Assembly (NCBI RefSeq): GCF_964340395.1 | Contig: NC_135568.1 | Span: 5,593,079 to 5,657,078 of the forward strand | Length of the DNA stretch: 64,000 bases | DNA from: Glandiceps talaboti | Taxonomy: Eukaryota; Hemichordata; Enteropneusta; Spengelidae | Reading direction: 5' to 3' | Shown: positions 24,116 through 36,098 of the stretch, in pieces | How positions within the stretch are numbered: position 1 is the stretch's first letter | Layout: the number at the start of each line of letters is the position of its first letter | Position numbers and translations under genes: made by a program | The notes under the pieces: model-generated | Databases searched by the model: none | What the model was told of the DNA's origin: nothing | The model's input: the letters and a program-made list of their open reading frames with translations, nothing else

Positions 24116-25671
24116 GCATTATGATACAAGACAGTTACAATAATACATTCACTCCTGACTGGAGTTATTGTCTGAAGAATTCGAAATTTTCGGACTTATA
24201 TTTTCGATTTTATTTTAACCAGGAATATTTCCACCTATATGTATATACTGACGATTATGCAGAATGTTTTAAAAGTTTTATTTGTGGATGTTTTGAGTTA
24301 ATACTCTAAATGCAACTGGTACATTGCTTTCATTAAATATAACGACAACATTCACTAAAAATTTGTCAGTTACTTATAAAAAAGACACTGTATCTCTTTA
24401 ATAGTGGTCAATATTATCTGTAGGTAGTGTAGCGTGAAAGTTTAAAATCTTGAGTGAAAACTTGGTTTTGAATCTGACACCATGCTAAAAGTGTACTAGT
24501 TGTAACTTGGGTATCATTTTTCAATCAGACAACCACAATATATTCGCTGAAAACGGTTAAAATAACAATAGGACTTTGTACATGTAAATCATGATCAGTG
24601 CTTAATTTTTTTTCTTTGTTTTGGTCTGTTATTATTTTTTTTATATCTCATATGTACATATTACTGTATATCCTTGGGCCGCAAACCTGACTAGTTTGAA
24701 CAAACTATTTTTATGGTCCACCCAGACGTTTAAAGTTATTTTTTATATATATATTTTTTCTCATTGCCGATGTGTTTACTTGATTATTTCATTTTCCTCA
24801 CTTGATATGTAGATTTAGTTTTCTTTTCGACCTCTGGCAAATACATAATTAATAATACTATTATCCATGAGGAGTACAGAACAGGTTGAAATTGTGATCG
24901 CCGTTGAGGGTGCGTGCTGACTTTTGGGTGTGGACCCAAAAAATAAATTTTGATTTGATTTATTGTGTATACAGCTACACAAAAATATTTTCACCCATAT
25001 ATGATTCAATAATGTTCACTGTGTACAATATTACAAGTTACAAGAATATTTTCTGAAAAAAAGTCCCAGTTGGCTGTTATGCGATGAATACAAATGATGG
25101 TATGCAATTTTGACCATTTAGATAGAAAGCTGTGTATTGATACGAAATGTAGATTGGGTAAAAAAGAAAGAATACCAGTAGTTATCAAAACGGTTGAAAT
25201 TATTGTCTAACTCATGAACCCACCCCAAAATTAATCAATTAATTATTAATTTCTTTATCCACTTATTATGCCACATTACATGAAAAGTTTTAGTTCAACT
25301 TAATGATAATGAAAGATTAATTCTGAAATCAATTTTATCCACCATTAATTTTCCGACATTTAACCTTGGAATTCTGCTTATTTTTCCTTTGGTACTTGCA
25401 AACTGTTAAGTATTATATGATGTTGGCAGAATGATTGTTGTTCTGAGCCATATTCTTCGCGAATTCATTTGTTAATTGCTTCATTGATATGTTATGTTTT
25501 AATTTGCAGTCAACCGATACGAGTGTTGGCCGGTAATGCTAATTGCATATAAATTTTGAAAGGAATTGTCAATCGAGAAGAATTAATCATATAGTACTAA
25601 CATTTTAACAGTTTGCTGAATAAAATAAGATGTTAACCTCACTGTTGTAGTGTACATCTGATCTATCTATC

Positions 25672-25676
25672 TGACA

Positions 25677-25720
<44 letters not shown>

Positions 25721-25721
25721 G
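25672..25721. repeat. (TCTG)n microsatellite
   Basis: About eleven perfect GTCT/TCTG units, preceded by TCTATC variants. Confidence 0.95.
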
Positions 25722-26079
25722 AAGTAATATTTAAACCATTTATGAAAGAAACAGAGACAAGAACAAATATATATATGTACCACAGGCTAACGAAACTGAC
25801 ATGTGTTGAAACTGTTTGTCATGATTTGACAAGTGTCCTGGTTGGAGAGGTACGAGCAGGTTGAACAGTATACTCGAACCTGTGCATCATTTCCATGCCG
25901 ACATTTTTTTTTCTAGCAGCAGTGGTCCATCTTTTTTTTCCCATCACCCACTCATATCCGGATTTTTTTTTCAAGCAAATCCATTTGGCATCTTTTTTTC
26001 CCCCGAAATCTTCCAAGCCCCCCCCCCCCAGGATATTAAATGGTCCACCCCTAATATGTAATAATACGTAATAATATAA

Positions 26080-26366
26080 CACAACACAACACAACACAAC
26101 ACAACACAACGCAACGCAACGCAACGTAACGTAACGTAACGTAACAAAACATAACATAACATAACATAACATAATATAATATAATATAATATAATATAAT
26201 ATAATATAACTATACTATACTATACTATGCTATACTATATAACATAACATAACATAACATAACATAACATAACAACATAACATAACATAACATAACATAA
26301 CATAACATAACATAACATAACATAACATAACATAACATAACATAACATAACATAACATAACATAAT
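26080..26366. repeat. Pentanucleotide array with ordered variant blocks
   Basis: Successive runs of ACAAC, GCAAC, GTAAC, ATAAC, ATAAT, a CTATA/CTATG block and again ATAAC. Each block differs from the next by about one base. It gives a spurious MLCYV frame on the minus strand. Confidence 0.95.
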
Positions 26367-29189
26367 GTAATACACTTGTCTGGTTTAAATGTTCTATTTT
26401 AATTGTTACCAATTAGAGTATATCTACTGCAGGACTACATAATTAGGACCGGCTATTTGATTTCGAATAACTTTGTGGTCATGGTAAAGCTTGGCCCCAT
26501 GCTGAGATGTATTGCATTTCTATCGCTATCATCCAGTGGGATAAAAATAGTAATTACAGTTAATGAGTTATTCAAACGACGAGAATATATCTATATAATA
26601 CAAATGCAATGTTGTAACTTGATATTTATTAGATCTATTCAAATGGGCTCGGAAAATTTTACTTTTGTAGACCAGTTGAGAAAAAATGATCATATCTTGT
26701 CATACAGCTAAACAGAAAATTTAAAGAGCTAGTGTAATATATATTATATGGTTTTAAAATGGCGTCTTTCTACGTGTCTGTATAGACCATTATATTGTAC
26801 GGGTCTATATATATAGACCATGTATATATAGCACTCGAACGTGTGCAGATGACTCGCATAAGCCGCCAGTGATGTGGTTGTTTGTAATATATTTTCTCCA
26901 TTGCTTTGTTGGTGATGGCTCCCTGACTGGCGAACCGCTGCATTGTTTGCAATTTATTAACCGAATCAATGAACGCAGTCGAGTGAGTTTTTCATATTTG
27001 ACAGGTAAGATATTTGTCTATAATGATATCGGCGAAACATGAGTGAAGTTTCACCGCAAGCGAGAGGGAAGTATACGGCCATGCCGCAGGCAAGACGTAT
27101 TCCAAGATTTCCAACCGTGCGTGCATATCGCACTGGGTAATCCGTGTACACTCTTAGATCACACCATGACACAGGGTATGTAGTACAGATAAAACTTGCC
27201 ACTGATTCGAATGGGGTCGCTTAAATTTTGAATAAAATAGCAACGGAAAGTGTTTTAGCATATATTGGCAGTGTATAATAACGTTAACATGTGTAATAGT
27301 ATATAATTTGCGCCTGGGTTTAGAGCTACCGTACGTAGTAGCCCGTAGAGCTTCGTAGATACGTTTCTCTAGGTATAATATTCATAGGTAAATATAATCC
27401 CCTCGTTGAAAATGACAAAACGTTGACCTTGCCTTTGCTAACCAAATGCTACGATCAAAGAAAAACGCTTGTCCTACCCAATGAAAAACATGTATAATTT
27501 CATATTTTGAGAAGTTATTTATAAATCTCGTTCCAAAAGACACGTAATTTCACGTTTCTCTTTGTTTACTAGTGCAGTGTCAGTAAACGAACGTTACCTT
27601 TTTTTTCACGAAATTGCTGTGGTCATTTGTTCCTGACTAGTTCATCCATGCAGTGACCCAATCGACAATGGGAGTATCTGGAAAAAACCCACAAACAAAT
27701 CTTCATTGATGTTAGTTAAGTCACTCTGTTATCTGAAATGATGGCGAATTTATGCAAATGAAAAATGGATCTGGGATATGTGTTAATATAATAGGTACAC
27801 ACATTTGATTAATTGTGTGGGTTACTGTTAGTCTATCTGCTAGACCTTGGATGTTCTTCCGATACAATACGACACAGGACCGAACATCGCTATCGAGGAT
27901 GGAATCGGGCAAGCCCTCACTGCGAACTTTGTTCGCTTATAGTATCAAAAGAAAGCCCGAACGTCTAGCAGCAAGACTAGGTTACTGTATGATATGTATC
28001 ATTTAGGAGGTTGATGAATGGTAGTGCAAAACCATTTTTTTGTGTTATCAATGTTTTATAGTAATAGTAGCAATTTGGTCATTTTACTTCAGTTACATCA
28101 TTTGTGACTGTGTTTCCATGTCAGACAAAGTTCAAGTCATTGCCACAAAAGATAATTCATTATAAGCTGGGACTTTAACTTTTGATCCAATATTGGTTCT
28201 CCTCAGACAGCACAAGGCAGATTACAGACGCACTCTCTATATTATCAATATCTGCTATAGACCAATAAGGAGATAGCTTGGATCTGGTGGCAGTTTTGAT
28301 ATCAAATTTTCTTCGGTTCAGTGGTGTGAATTTTCATTTTTATCAAGCACTAGGGTACTCATAATTAACATGAGGGATAGCACCCTTGTTACTTTGTTTG
28401 GCAAAAAACTGCTTGACAGGTATCCATAGTGTTTTGTTGCTTCTGTACTATAGCCATAATCGACCCGTACCAGTTTTAACCTGTGCATAGCAAGTTATAT
28501 AGTATGATACATGAATCAGGGAGACTAAATTTAGACACTAAGAACAACTGCACAGTATGTGAATACACAGCTCCTGTTGAACCATGTGCAGTACAACAAA
28601 ATGTGTCTGTTCAATGGGTAGCACCATAGTTTGGTCAAAAGGTTACTCCAAAGTAACAACCTTGGTCCTTATTATAGTCATAGATTCATGGGTGAATTCA
28701 GTGTGATTAAAATCTGATGTAGTGTACACTTTGTAATTTGAGTAGCCAACCAGAATCCATCTTACAATTTAACAATCAAAGTCTCAAAATTGAAAGTATG
28801 AGAACGACCAAACACTCTGTGATCTGTCCTTGAGCTCTTTTTGAACAGAGCGCCCTGAAGTACTGTACTTGTATGTTTTGGTGTACTTCGCTTTTTCATT
28901 GGTTGGGTGAATTCACTCAGCACTCTCATTTTTTATTTACTAGCCCGGTGTTAATTTGATTTTAATGTTGTAAAGATGGTATAGCTTTGCAGGATACTCA
29001 TGATATGCATAAAGACAAACTATATATATATATAGAAATGCATATGGAACTAATAAATCAGTCCGTATAAATAGCTGTTAAATCCGACGTTACGAATTAA
29101 TATTCTTTTTCAAAGGAAAAATCGGTGAGACACAGAAATGTTAGGTCAAAACCCGAACATTTCTAAATATAATGGAACAAAATACATAC

Positions 29190-29206
29190 ATATATATATG
29201 TATGTA

Positions 29207-29245
<39 letters not shown>

Positions 29246-29320
29246 CTGTCCGTCCGTATGTATGTATGTATGTATGTATGTATGTATGTATGTATGTGTG
29301 CATATATGTATATATGTATA
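29190..29320. repeat. (TATG)/(TCTG)/(TCCG) microsatellite
   Basis: TATG, then TCTG with TCCG variants, then TATG, then TATA-rich. Non-coding. Confidence 0.92.
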
Positions 29321-29439
29321 TAATTATACCCCGTGAGGTCACATGTAAAGGTCAGCTCAAGAATTCTTTCTGATTTACTAGCCTGCTGTTGATTTGATGT
29401 TAATGAAGGGCTGGTGGAGGCATTTTACCATTTCAGTTA

Positions 29440-29520
29440 CTAGCACATGCTGATGAGGTGTTACACTGTTAGTTCCAACCCTGTGCTAGCACAGCTACAG
29501 TGCTAACTGTAGAAGGTGTG
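29440..29520 (-). repeat. Dispersed repeat, reverse copy of the 2395-3245 family
   Basis: The reverse complement contains GCTAGCACAGGGTTGGAACT, GTAACACCTCATCAGCATG and GCTAGTAACTG, matching the block near 2540-2630. About 80 bp, non-coding. Confidence 0.55.
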
Positions 29521-30034
29521 ACTCCATTTACAATGTATGTCATCTATCACTCTATTTGTACAGAATTGTTCAGATATTGTACCGAGCTACATATATGTCT
29601 TTTTAGGGTATTTTGCCTGTAAGTGCAAGCAGTATGCAGTGTTGTATATACATGTACTTGGTGTTGATACTAAGTACTGTTATTGTACAATGTATGACTG
29701 ACATCAAAGCGGGCTGCTCATTTCTGACCCTTGACCTCTGACCTTGTACCCAGACAAGTTCTTTACATCTATGATGTACCCCTATTTTAATCACCCAAAA
29801 GCCAAGTTAATATATAGTATTACAATGTGGTATCATGGTAGTAGTGCCAGTACAGTTGACATCTCTTATCATACAATTGATAAATCATGTAAATGGTAGA
29901 TGGTCTTAATGATAGTTACAGTACTACTAGATTTGCTTGACTACGTGAGTGCACGTACGGTTTTGAAGAGTTTACGGTTAACAATGATAAGTTTACAACT
30001 TGTTGACAGTCCAATTTTTACTATCTCTTTCAGA

Positions 30035-30100
30035 TGCTGCAAAATTTCAGCTTGTTGAATGTTTCTTCCAAAATGATATGGTGATAATAGTGACTCAATA
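30035..30100 (+). other. 5' UTR part of the zinc-finger gene exon
   Basis: A pyrimidine-rich acceptor (CTATCTCTTTCAG) ends at 30034. The segment up to the ATG at 30101 has stops in the coding frame, including TAA directly before the ATG, so it is probably untranslated. One or more upstream non-coding exons are implied but were not located. Confidence 0.5.
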
Positions 30101-31864
30101 ATGGAACCGAGTATGTACCAAGAAAGTGTACCCCATCACAACGCCAAAATGAATGAGGCGAAATTTCACTGCAGCTACTGCCCATACACAGCAACAAATG
30201 TGACATTTCTAGAAAATCATCTGGAGAGCCACAAGGGAGAGAAAGTGTTCCAATGCCGTTTTTGTAACTATATTACGAAACATTGTGGAAATCGTATAGT
30301 CCATGAACGACGCATGCATTTGAACAAGAAGCCATACAAATGTAAATACTGTAACTACGCAACTGTTCAGTCTTCGACTTTACACAAACATGTGTCTGTT
30401 CATCATAGCGAAATGTGTAAATTCAAATGTACACATTGTAAGTTTTCGTGTGATGATGAGAAACGATACAGTAGACATCTCTCTAAACACAGTACAGATA
30501 TGTTCACCGCTGGATTGAGTGACATTAATACAGTAAGTCAGGACCAAAGTTATCCACAGAGTGGTCCATCACATGGAGACGATGCAAGATATGATGAAAA
30601 TGATACTCAGCAAGATATTAAAACTGAGGATCTGTGCATCGAGGAGAATGATGATACCATAGAGGCAGGAAGTGATGTAGAGCTCAAAGAACAGAGTGAG
30701 GAGGGAGAAGAAGAAAAAGCAGCAACAAACAAAGAATCTCAAAGTGATACGGCATCACCACCAAATACAAACTCTAATACAATAGCTAATTCCACACCCA
30801 CACCCATGCCCATGCACCGGCAATTGAGACCTCGAAAAAGTGAGCCAAAAAGAAAGATGGACAAGATGTACAAATGTAGGTACTGTGAATACAGTACAGG
30901 GTATGCTACCAATCGTCTAATTCACGAACGACGTCATCTCGGCAAAAAACCCTACAAGTGTAAATATTGCGATTATGCAGCCACACAATCAACTACACTG
31001 AAAGTCCATATGAGGCAAAGGCATGCGCAGGCGTTTGAAAAGTACCACTGTAATCTTTGTAAATTCCAGTGCGTTCTAGAAGATGTGTTCATGCGGCATT
31101 TGAGAGATTCTCACTCTGATACGGCAATGGTTGTGGACCCAAATGTAACACCTCCGGAAGATATAAGCTCGATAAGGCACAGTCCACACACAGTGTCTGA
31201 CACACAAACGGCCAATAGCAGACCAGATGTAAACACCAATACCCAAAATATCCAAATGACAAGCACGCCGATACATCAGAATCATTTCCGAACAATGGAG
31301 TCAGCTGTTCCTGTAAGCGATTACTTTGCAGATTTTAATTGTTTTCTCAATCAGGCTCGTCAGGAAACAAACCAAGAATATAGAGCAATGCAACAAAGTG
31401 AAGGCAAAAATTCCACAGGCGAGTCAGCTGGGAATGTGATGTACATGGCGCAAACAGGGGGCGCTGTTCCAACTAACGCAGATGGTAGTGCACAAAGTAA
31501 TATGCATACAGTTAGAGATGGTGCTAACAATGAAGTGTATCCACTCTCAGTGCATGAAAGTCAAAACTATAGAAATGTACATCCTAACCTACAGTCATCA
31601 TCGTCAACAGCCAATGATGTGTCAGGAGCAATTAAAAGTACAGGAACACAGACTTTGCTTTCTCTTCAAGGTGGAGACACCATGACTGCCAGGAAAGGAC
31701 CATTTGTCTGCAAACATTGTGGTATAATTTTTCCAGACACTGTTCTTTACACAATCCACAGAGGCTTCCATGGGTACGACAAACCATTCAAGTGCAATAT
31801 GTGTGGCTACGATTGTGGAGATAAATATGAATTTGCCTCGCATTCTCACAGCTGCATGCCATAG
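30101..31864 (+). CDS. C2H2 zinc-finger factor with Ikaros/Hunchback-type C-terminal finger pair
   Basis: 587 aa in one exon, with nine C2H2 fingers. Four are at residues about 24-130, three at about 259-338 and two at 537-585. The last pair contains DTVLYTIHRGFHGYDKPFKC and NMCGYDCGDKYEFASH, close to the dimerisation fingers of Ikaros (YTIHMGCHGF..PFECNMCGY..QDRYEFSSH) and of Hunchback. The final zinc ligand is H583 or C585. Fingers 2-4 and 5-7 look like an internal duplication: both read C-R-Y/F-C, NRxxHERR, KKPYKCKYCxYA, STLxxH, KFxC. Between the blocks lie an acidic stretch (residues about 165-210), a basic QLRPRKSEPKRK segment (possible nuclear signal) and a long Ser/Thr/Gln-rich region (340-530). 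It is likely a DNA-binding regulator that dimerises through its C-terminus. Orthology to IKZF or to hunchback cannot be settled from the sequence alone. Confidence 0.9.
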   Translation: MEPSMYQESVPHHNAKMNEAKFHCSYCPYTATNVTFLENHLESHKGEKVFQCRFCNYITKHCGNRIVHERRMHLNKKPYKCKYCNYATVQSSTLHKHVSVHHSEMCKFKCTHCKFSCDDEKRYSRHLSKHSTDMFTAGLSDINTVSQDQSYPQSGPSHGDDARYDENDTQQDIKTEDLCIEENDDTIEAGSDVELKEQSEEGEEEKAATNKESQSDTASPPNTNSNTIANSTPTPMPMHRQLRPRKSEPKRKMDKMYKCRYCEYSTGYATNRLIHERRHLGKKPYKCKYCDYAATQSTTLKVHMRQRHAQAFEKYHCNLCKFQCVLEDVFMRHLRDSHSDTAMVVDPNVTPPEDISSIRHSPHTVSDTQTANSRPDVNTNTQNIQMTSTPIHQNHFRTMESAVPVSDYFADFNCFLNQARQETNQEYRAMQQSEGKNSTGESAGNVMYMAQTGGAVPTNADGSAQSNMHTVRDGANNEVYPLSVHESQNYRNVHPNLQSSSSTANDVSGAIKSTGTQTLLSLQGGDTMTARKGPFVCKHCGIIFPDTVLYTIHRGFHGYDKPFKCNMCGYDCGDKYEFASHSHSCMP

Positions 31865-33000
31865 TCATGTGATTATCATGTGATGCACTTGAACCTCATT
31901 CCAAATAGGCTAAGCTAGAGTCATGTGATCCACATGTGATGAATTATATCATGTACACATGACAGATGCTGTAGCCGTATGATTCATGTTGTAAATTTTC
32001 ACTTCTTCCTGTGGATACATACTAAAGTCATGTGATGTACATACAAATAGTCATCTCTTTACATGGCATTATGTAATCGTTATGTAATTCATAAGTAATA
32101 TAATGACATCTCACTTCTGCACATGCTGTAGTCATGTGATCCATGTATCATACATTGTCATATCTTCCCATTGGCACATGCTCATCATGTGATGTGCATG
32201 TGATATCCAATGTAGTAATTTAGACAGGTGATAAATTTGCATCTCTTCCCTTATGATAAGCACATGCATGTGATGTGCATGTGATCATCTCATTACGCAA
32301 AAGTATGCAATTTGAGTCATGTTTGCTTTGTGATAAATATACATCTTTTTTGGGACAAACTATGACAAATTTCATGAAAGTAACTTGATATATTTATAAT
32401 GTCACATGACATTCCATGCAAGTCACATGATAGATTTACATCTCCTTCACGAAGAACTAAATTTTGTATACCAAATGTGATGCAATGGAGATAAATTTGC
32501 ATACTTGCATTCAGTTGTTTGCCATGTGATAAATATGCATCTCAACAGTCACATGATAATATTACATCTCATTCTCAAGTGATGCACATGTGATTAATTA
32601 GCATCACATGCACTAAAATGTTGTCATGTGATGCACATGTGATAAATTTGCATCTCAAAAGTCACATGACAATATTACATCTCATTCACTTAAAAATATG
32701 TGATGCACATGATGAATTAGCATCTCATGCACTAAAGTGTGGTGTGTCATGTGATACACGTGATAAATTAGCATCTCATGCACTAAAGTGTGGTGTGTCA
32801 TGTGATACACGTGATAAATTAGCATCTCGTGCACTAAAGTGTGGTGTGTCATGTGATACACATGTGATAAATTTGCATCTCATTCACTAAAAGCACAATA
32901 ATTGATGCACATGATGAATTTGCATTTCGTTCACTACAGTGTGACATGACGTGATACACATAAATTTGCATCGCATTGCTGTCATATCATGTGATCAACA
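31865..33000 (+). repeat. CATGTGA / ATTTGCAT motif array in the zinc-finger gene 3' flank
   Basis: More than twenty occurrences of CATGTGAT or close variants (including TCATGTGA) are interleaved with ATTTGCAT-type motifs. At about 32720-32880 the array becomes a regular 51-bp repeat of three copies (CATCTCATGCACTAAAGTGT, GGTGTGTCATGTGATACACG). It may be a degenerate satellite within the 3' UTR. CATGTGA is the M-box (MITF/TFE E-box) and ATTTGCAT the POU octamer; binding is not shown. Confidence 0.85.
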
Positions 33001-35293
33001 TATTGATAATACATATACAACTCTCTGTGAATTGCATAAAATCTTCGATAAATCGTGTTTGACATTTTACAACTTAAATATGATATATTGCAACTTGGAG
33101 TAAATAAGACAACATTTTATTTCAATTTCATTTGAACTCAAAATGGATACAACTCTGATTTTTTTTCCCTTTAATTTTCATACAAATAAATAAGATTCAA
33201 TAGAATGTAGGATATTCATTCCAAGTAAGCTTTTCAAATCATCCAGAAATATTAATTCCATGAAAAGTTAGTGTACAGTTTTAATGATTACTTTATGTTT
33301 AATAGACTATTAATTAGTAAAGTCTGTAGTTTTCAGCAAATATGGGGTGTATTCATTGTGAAAATGTTTTTGTTAGGACGGTTTTCAAGTTGATGTAGTG
33401 TTGAGTTTGTATATTTAGTTATTTATGTACTATGCAGTTCTTGCTGCAAATAATGTGTACACGTTTTCTAAGCTTTTGAGCTGGGAAATAGAGAATCCTA
33501 AGAAGTAGGCATACCTTTATGAACCAAAAGTGAATTTTGTTTTTGAGTTCTTGATTTCAACTCTGCAGCAAGTCATGCAGACTTTTAGTAAATCTTTGCA
33601 TTAAGTGACAGTCAGTATGAGGGCGACGAATTTATATATAAGTAGTAGTACGTAGTCTTGATTTATGTGTACAGAACTTTTAGCCAAACAACAAAAAAGA
33701 AGTTTAAGGCCAGAAAAAAGAAAAGAATTGTTTCTGGTCAGGACAGTTTGTCTAAAATGGTGCGACGGCACGATTTTTGAATTTTTTTGATTCTAATTCT
33801 CAACAAACCTGTCACTCAGTCTTCTATTTATGGCAGTTACTGTTCTTTTTATATGGTACTTTAGAGCAAGTGTGTATGTGGGGCAGATGTCATTTGCTTG
33901 TTCATGATTGGCTCTGCAGTTGTCTTCACTGAAGTGGGGGGGGGGGGTTATTTTTGTGTTTCCCCATGGATCTGCAGACTGCATGGGTTGGACAAAACGC
34001 ACAAAAAAGACATGTGGGTATTTAAGTGATGCGCGAGCTGATCACAAACAATTCTCTCTTTTTTTGCCTAATGAGACTTGTCTTTTTGTTTTTGTAGTAT
34101 TTTGTACATGATAGAAAGTCTGATAACTTTCAAAAATCCAAAATATTTTAGTATTTCCATCAATATGATGTCTAACTTTTTATGGCTTTGATATGCACTT
34201 GTTCAAACTATGATAACTCAATCATATACAGTCATGATATTTGAAGGCTTTGTCTGAGCTTTACACATCATGTGACGTGCACTGTTGAAGGATAGTGATT
34301 TGATTTGGCTATAATTATTCATATTGCATACTTGTACACACTGTTCAAATATGGAATTAGTATGCTGATGTCCAAATATGGATTGCCATGATGTCCAAAT
34401 ATGGCATTTGTGTACTGATGTCCAAATATAATATTGGAGTGATGTCCAAATATGGCATTTGTGTACTGATGTCCAAATATGGTATTGGAGTGATGTCCAA
34501 ATATGGTATTAGTGTTCTGATGTCCAAATAAAGCATTGGGGGGGGGGATGTCCAAATATGGCATTTGTGTACTGATGTCCAAATATGGTATTGGAGTGAT
34601 GTCCAAATATGGCATTAGTGTTCTGACTGAATCAGTAATGGGAACAGAGCTATGGACAATGTCATACTGATTGTGATCATCAACCAGAACAGACCCTGTT
34701 GATCTTTTTACTAAATTGAACTGAATTTAAAACGTTACTTTGTAAATCATTTGATATGCCAATCTCCAGGTGCTCAAGCTAATGTAAGATATTTTGAAGC
34801 AGACATAAGTATCAAATATCAGCCTGTCACAAGTTCAAAATCTTAAAACATAATTTTCAAGCTCTGTTTCCAAGTTCCTTAGTTTTAATGTGTACAAGTA
34901 TTTCCTAAAAAAAAAGAAAGAAAATTTACAAAATATGTAAATATAAATATTTGTTGCCAAGTTGTGTGTTTTTTATGTTTTAGTAAATGAATGCCAAAAA
35001 TAGTAGCTTCATCAATTCAAGTTAGTCTGTCACATGTTCAAAATCTTGAAATGTAAATTTCAAAGTCTGTGATCAAATTGTTCTTTGTTTTAATGGGTAC
35101 TTCTTGAAATGAAGGAAAATTACAAAATCTTGAAATTCGTTTCCAGGTTCTACCTTTTTGAATTATGCATTCTATAAAAAAAAGAAAGAGATGACAAACT
35201 TGAAATATATTATTTTTCAAGATCTGCCTCAAAGATATTCTTTTTAATATGGCCAGTATTTCCTAACAAAAAATTAGGATATAGCAAAAATCA
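33001..35293. other. Zinc-finger gene 3' flank, no further gene
   Basis: AT-rich DNA with a minisatellite at 34355-34622 and a G-run near 33936. An AATAAA at 35922-35927 is one candidate 3' end for the zinc-finger transcript. No conserved coding segment is visible. Confidence 0.45.
34355..34622 (+). repeat. GATGTCCAAATATGG minisatellite
   Basis: About ten copies of TGATGTCCAAATATGG followed by alternating spacers (CATTTGTGTAC and TATTGGAG), giving a two-unit higher-order pattern. It yields a spurious minus-strand frame of IFGHQ/YLDI repeats. Confidence 0.88.
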
Positions 35294-35549
35294 TAGTCTG
35301 TAAACGCCATGTTAGGGTGCCCTCACACATCAGCCAATCCATTTTGGTGGATGTGTTCATAAAAACTGTTTGCAATGAGTTAGCTGAACTGTCCATGGTG
35401 CTGGTTCTATGCTAGCTCTGGTGTATGATGAGAGTTAGTGTTGGTACAGCTAAGTGCCATGGACAGGTTAGCTAACAGATCGCAAATTTTCCTGAACTCG
35501 CACGCCCAGTGATTGCTGATAGCATGACGTAAATGTCATATCTTACAGG
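35294..35549. mobile_element. MITE, TAGACTGTAAG family copy 3, with a nested hairpin insertion
   Basis: It begins TAGTCTGTAAACGCC and GGGTGCCCTCACACATCAGC and ends GTCATATCTTACAG, as in copies 2 and 5. It is about 150 bp longer because a second inverted-repeat element is inserted at about 35367-35490, with arms around GTTAGCTGAACTGTCCATGG and CCATGGACAGGTTAGCTAAC. Confidence 0.75.
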
Positions 35550-36098
35550 CAACAAAGATCATTGTCATGTTGTTTTGGGTTCGATCCTGTAGGGTTAGTT
35601 CAAAAGTAAGCTCACTTGTGATGAAAAAAATCACCCTCGTTTAAGAGTAGGCTAACTTGATGTGATTAAATAACTTATTTTTTTTACGTTTATGTGATTT
35701 GTTACATATTGATCAATGCACATGCCATGATGTTCCATATGTCAAATTTTCTGCAAAGATTTAAATGAGAGAAATTTTACTGTCCTTTTTTGATTGTCAC
35801 AAATTGTGTTGTTTTTCTATTGTACATCAAGAAGACATCTCTGTGAAACTTGAAAATGAAATGAGTTTTGTTTTCTGTTACAATATAAAAGGGAATGATG
35901 CTGTGTGAATTCACGTTGTTTAATAAAAACTTGTGTTAATTTCATTAATTTTCACGTATCAATATGAAACTGGAATTGGTGGGAACTTAGATGGAAGTGA
36001 TGTGTGAGACTTGCAAGGCAACTTTTTGTTGGACAATCAGTTAACATTATACTGTCAATGGCAATGCAATGCAAGACTTATTTGTCACTTTCATTTAA

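Larger units (their letters stand above)
24116..30034. other. Gene-poor intergenic region
   Basis: No conserved coding sequence was recognised. It is AT-rich and contains a (TCTG)n tract (25672-25721), the pentanucleotide array at 26080-26366, TATATA-rich palindromes near 26790-26830, a (TATG)/(TCTG) tract near 29195-29300 and a dispersed repeat at 29440-29520. ORFs in it, such as those near 25900, 27900 and 29200, are short or repeat-derived. Confidence 0.6.

Noticed and set aside
25819-26412. Cys/Tyr/Val-rich minus-strand ORFs (MLCYV repeats)
   Set aside because: They come from the pentanucleotide array and read as membrane-like only because of base composition.
32618-32890. 90-codon ORF with repeated DKLASHALKCGVSCDT
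   Set aside because: It is the translation of the 51-bp CATGTGA repeat; the period is a multiple of three by chance.
34319-34615. Minus-strand ORF with IFGHQ/YLDI repeats
   Set aside because: It is a translation of the GATGTCCAAATATGG minisatellite.
35570-35595. GGTTCGATCC resembling a tRNA B box
   Set aside because: No A box or cloverleaf can be fitted around it, so no tRNA or tRNA-derived SINE is called.
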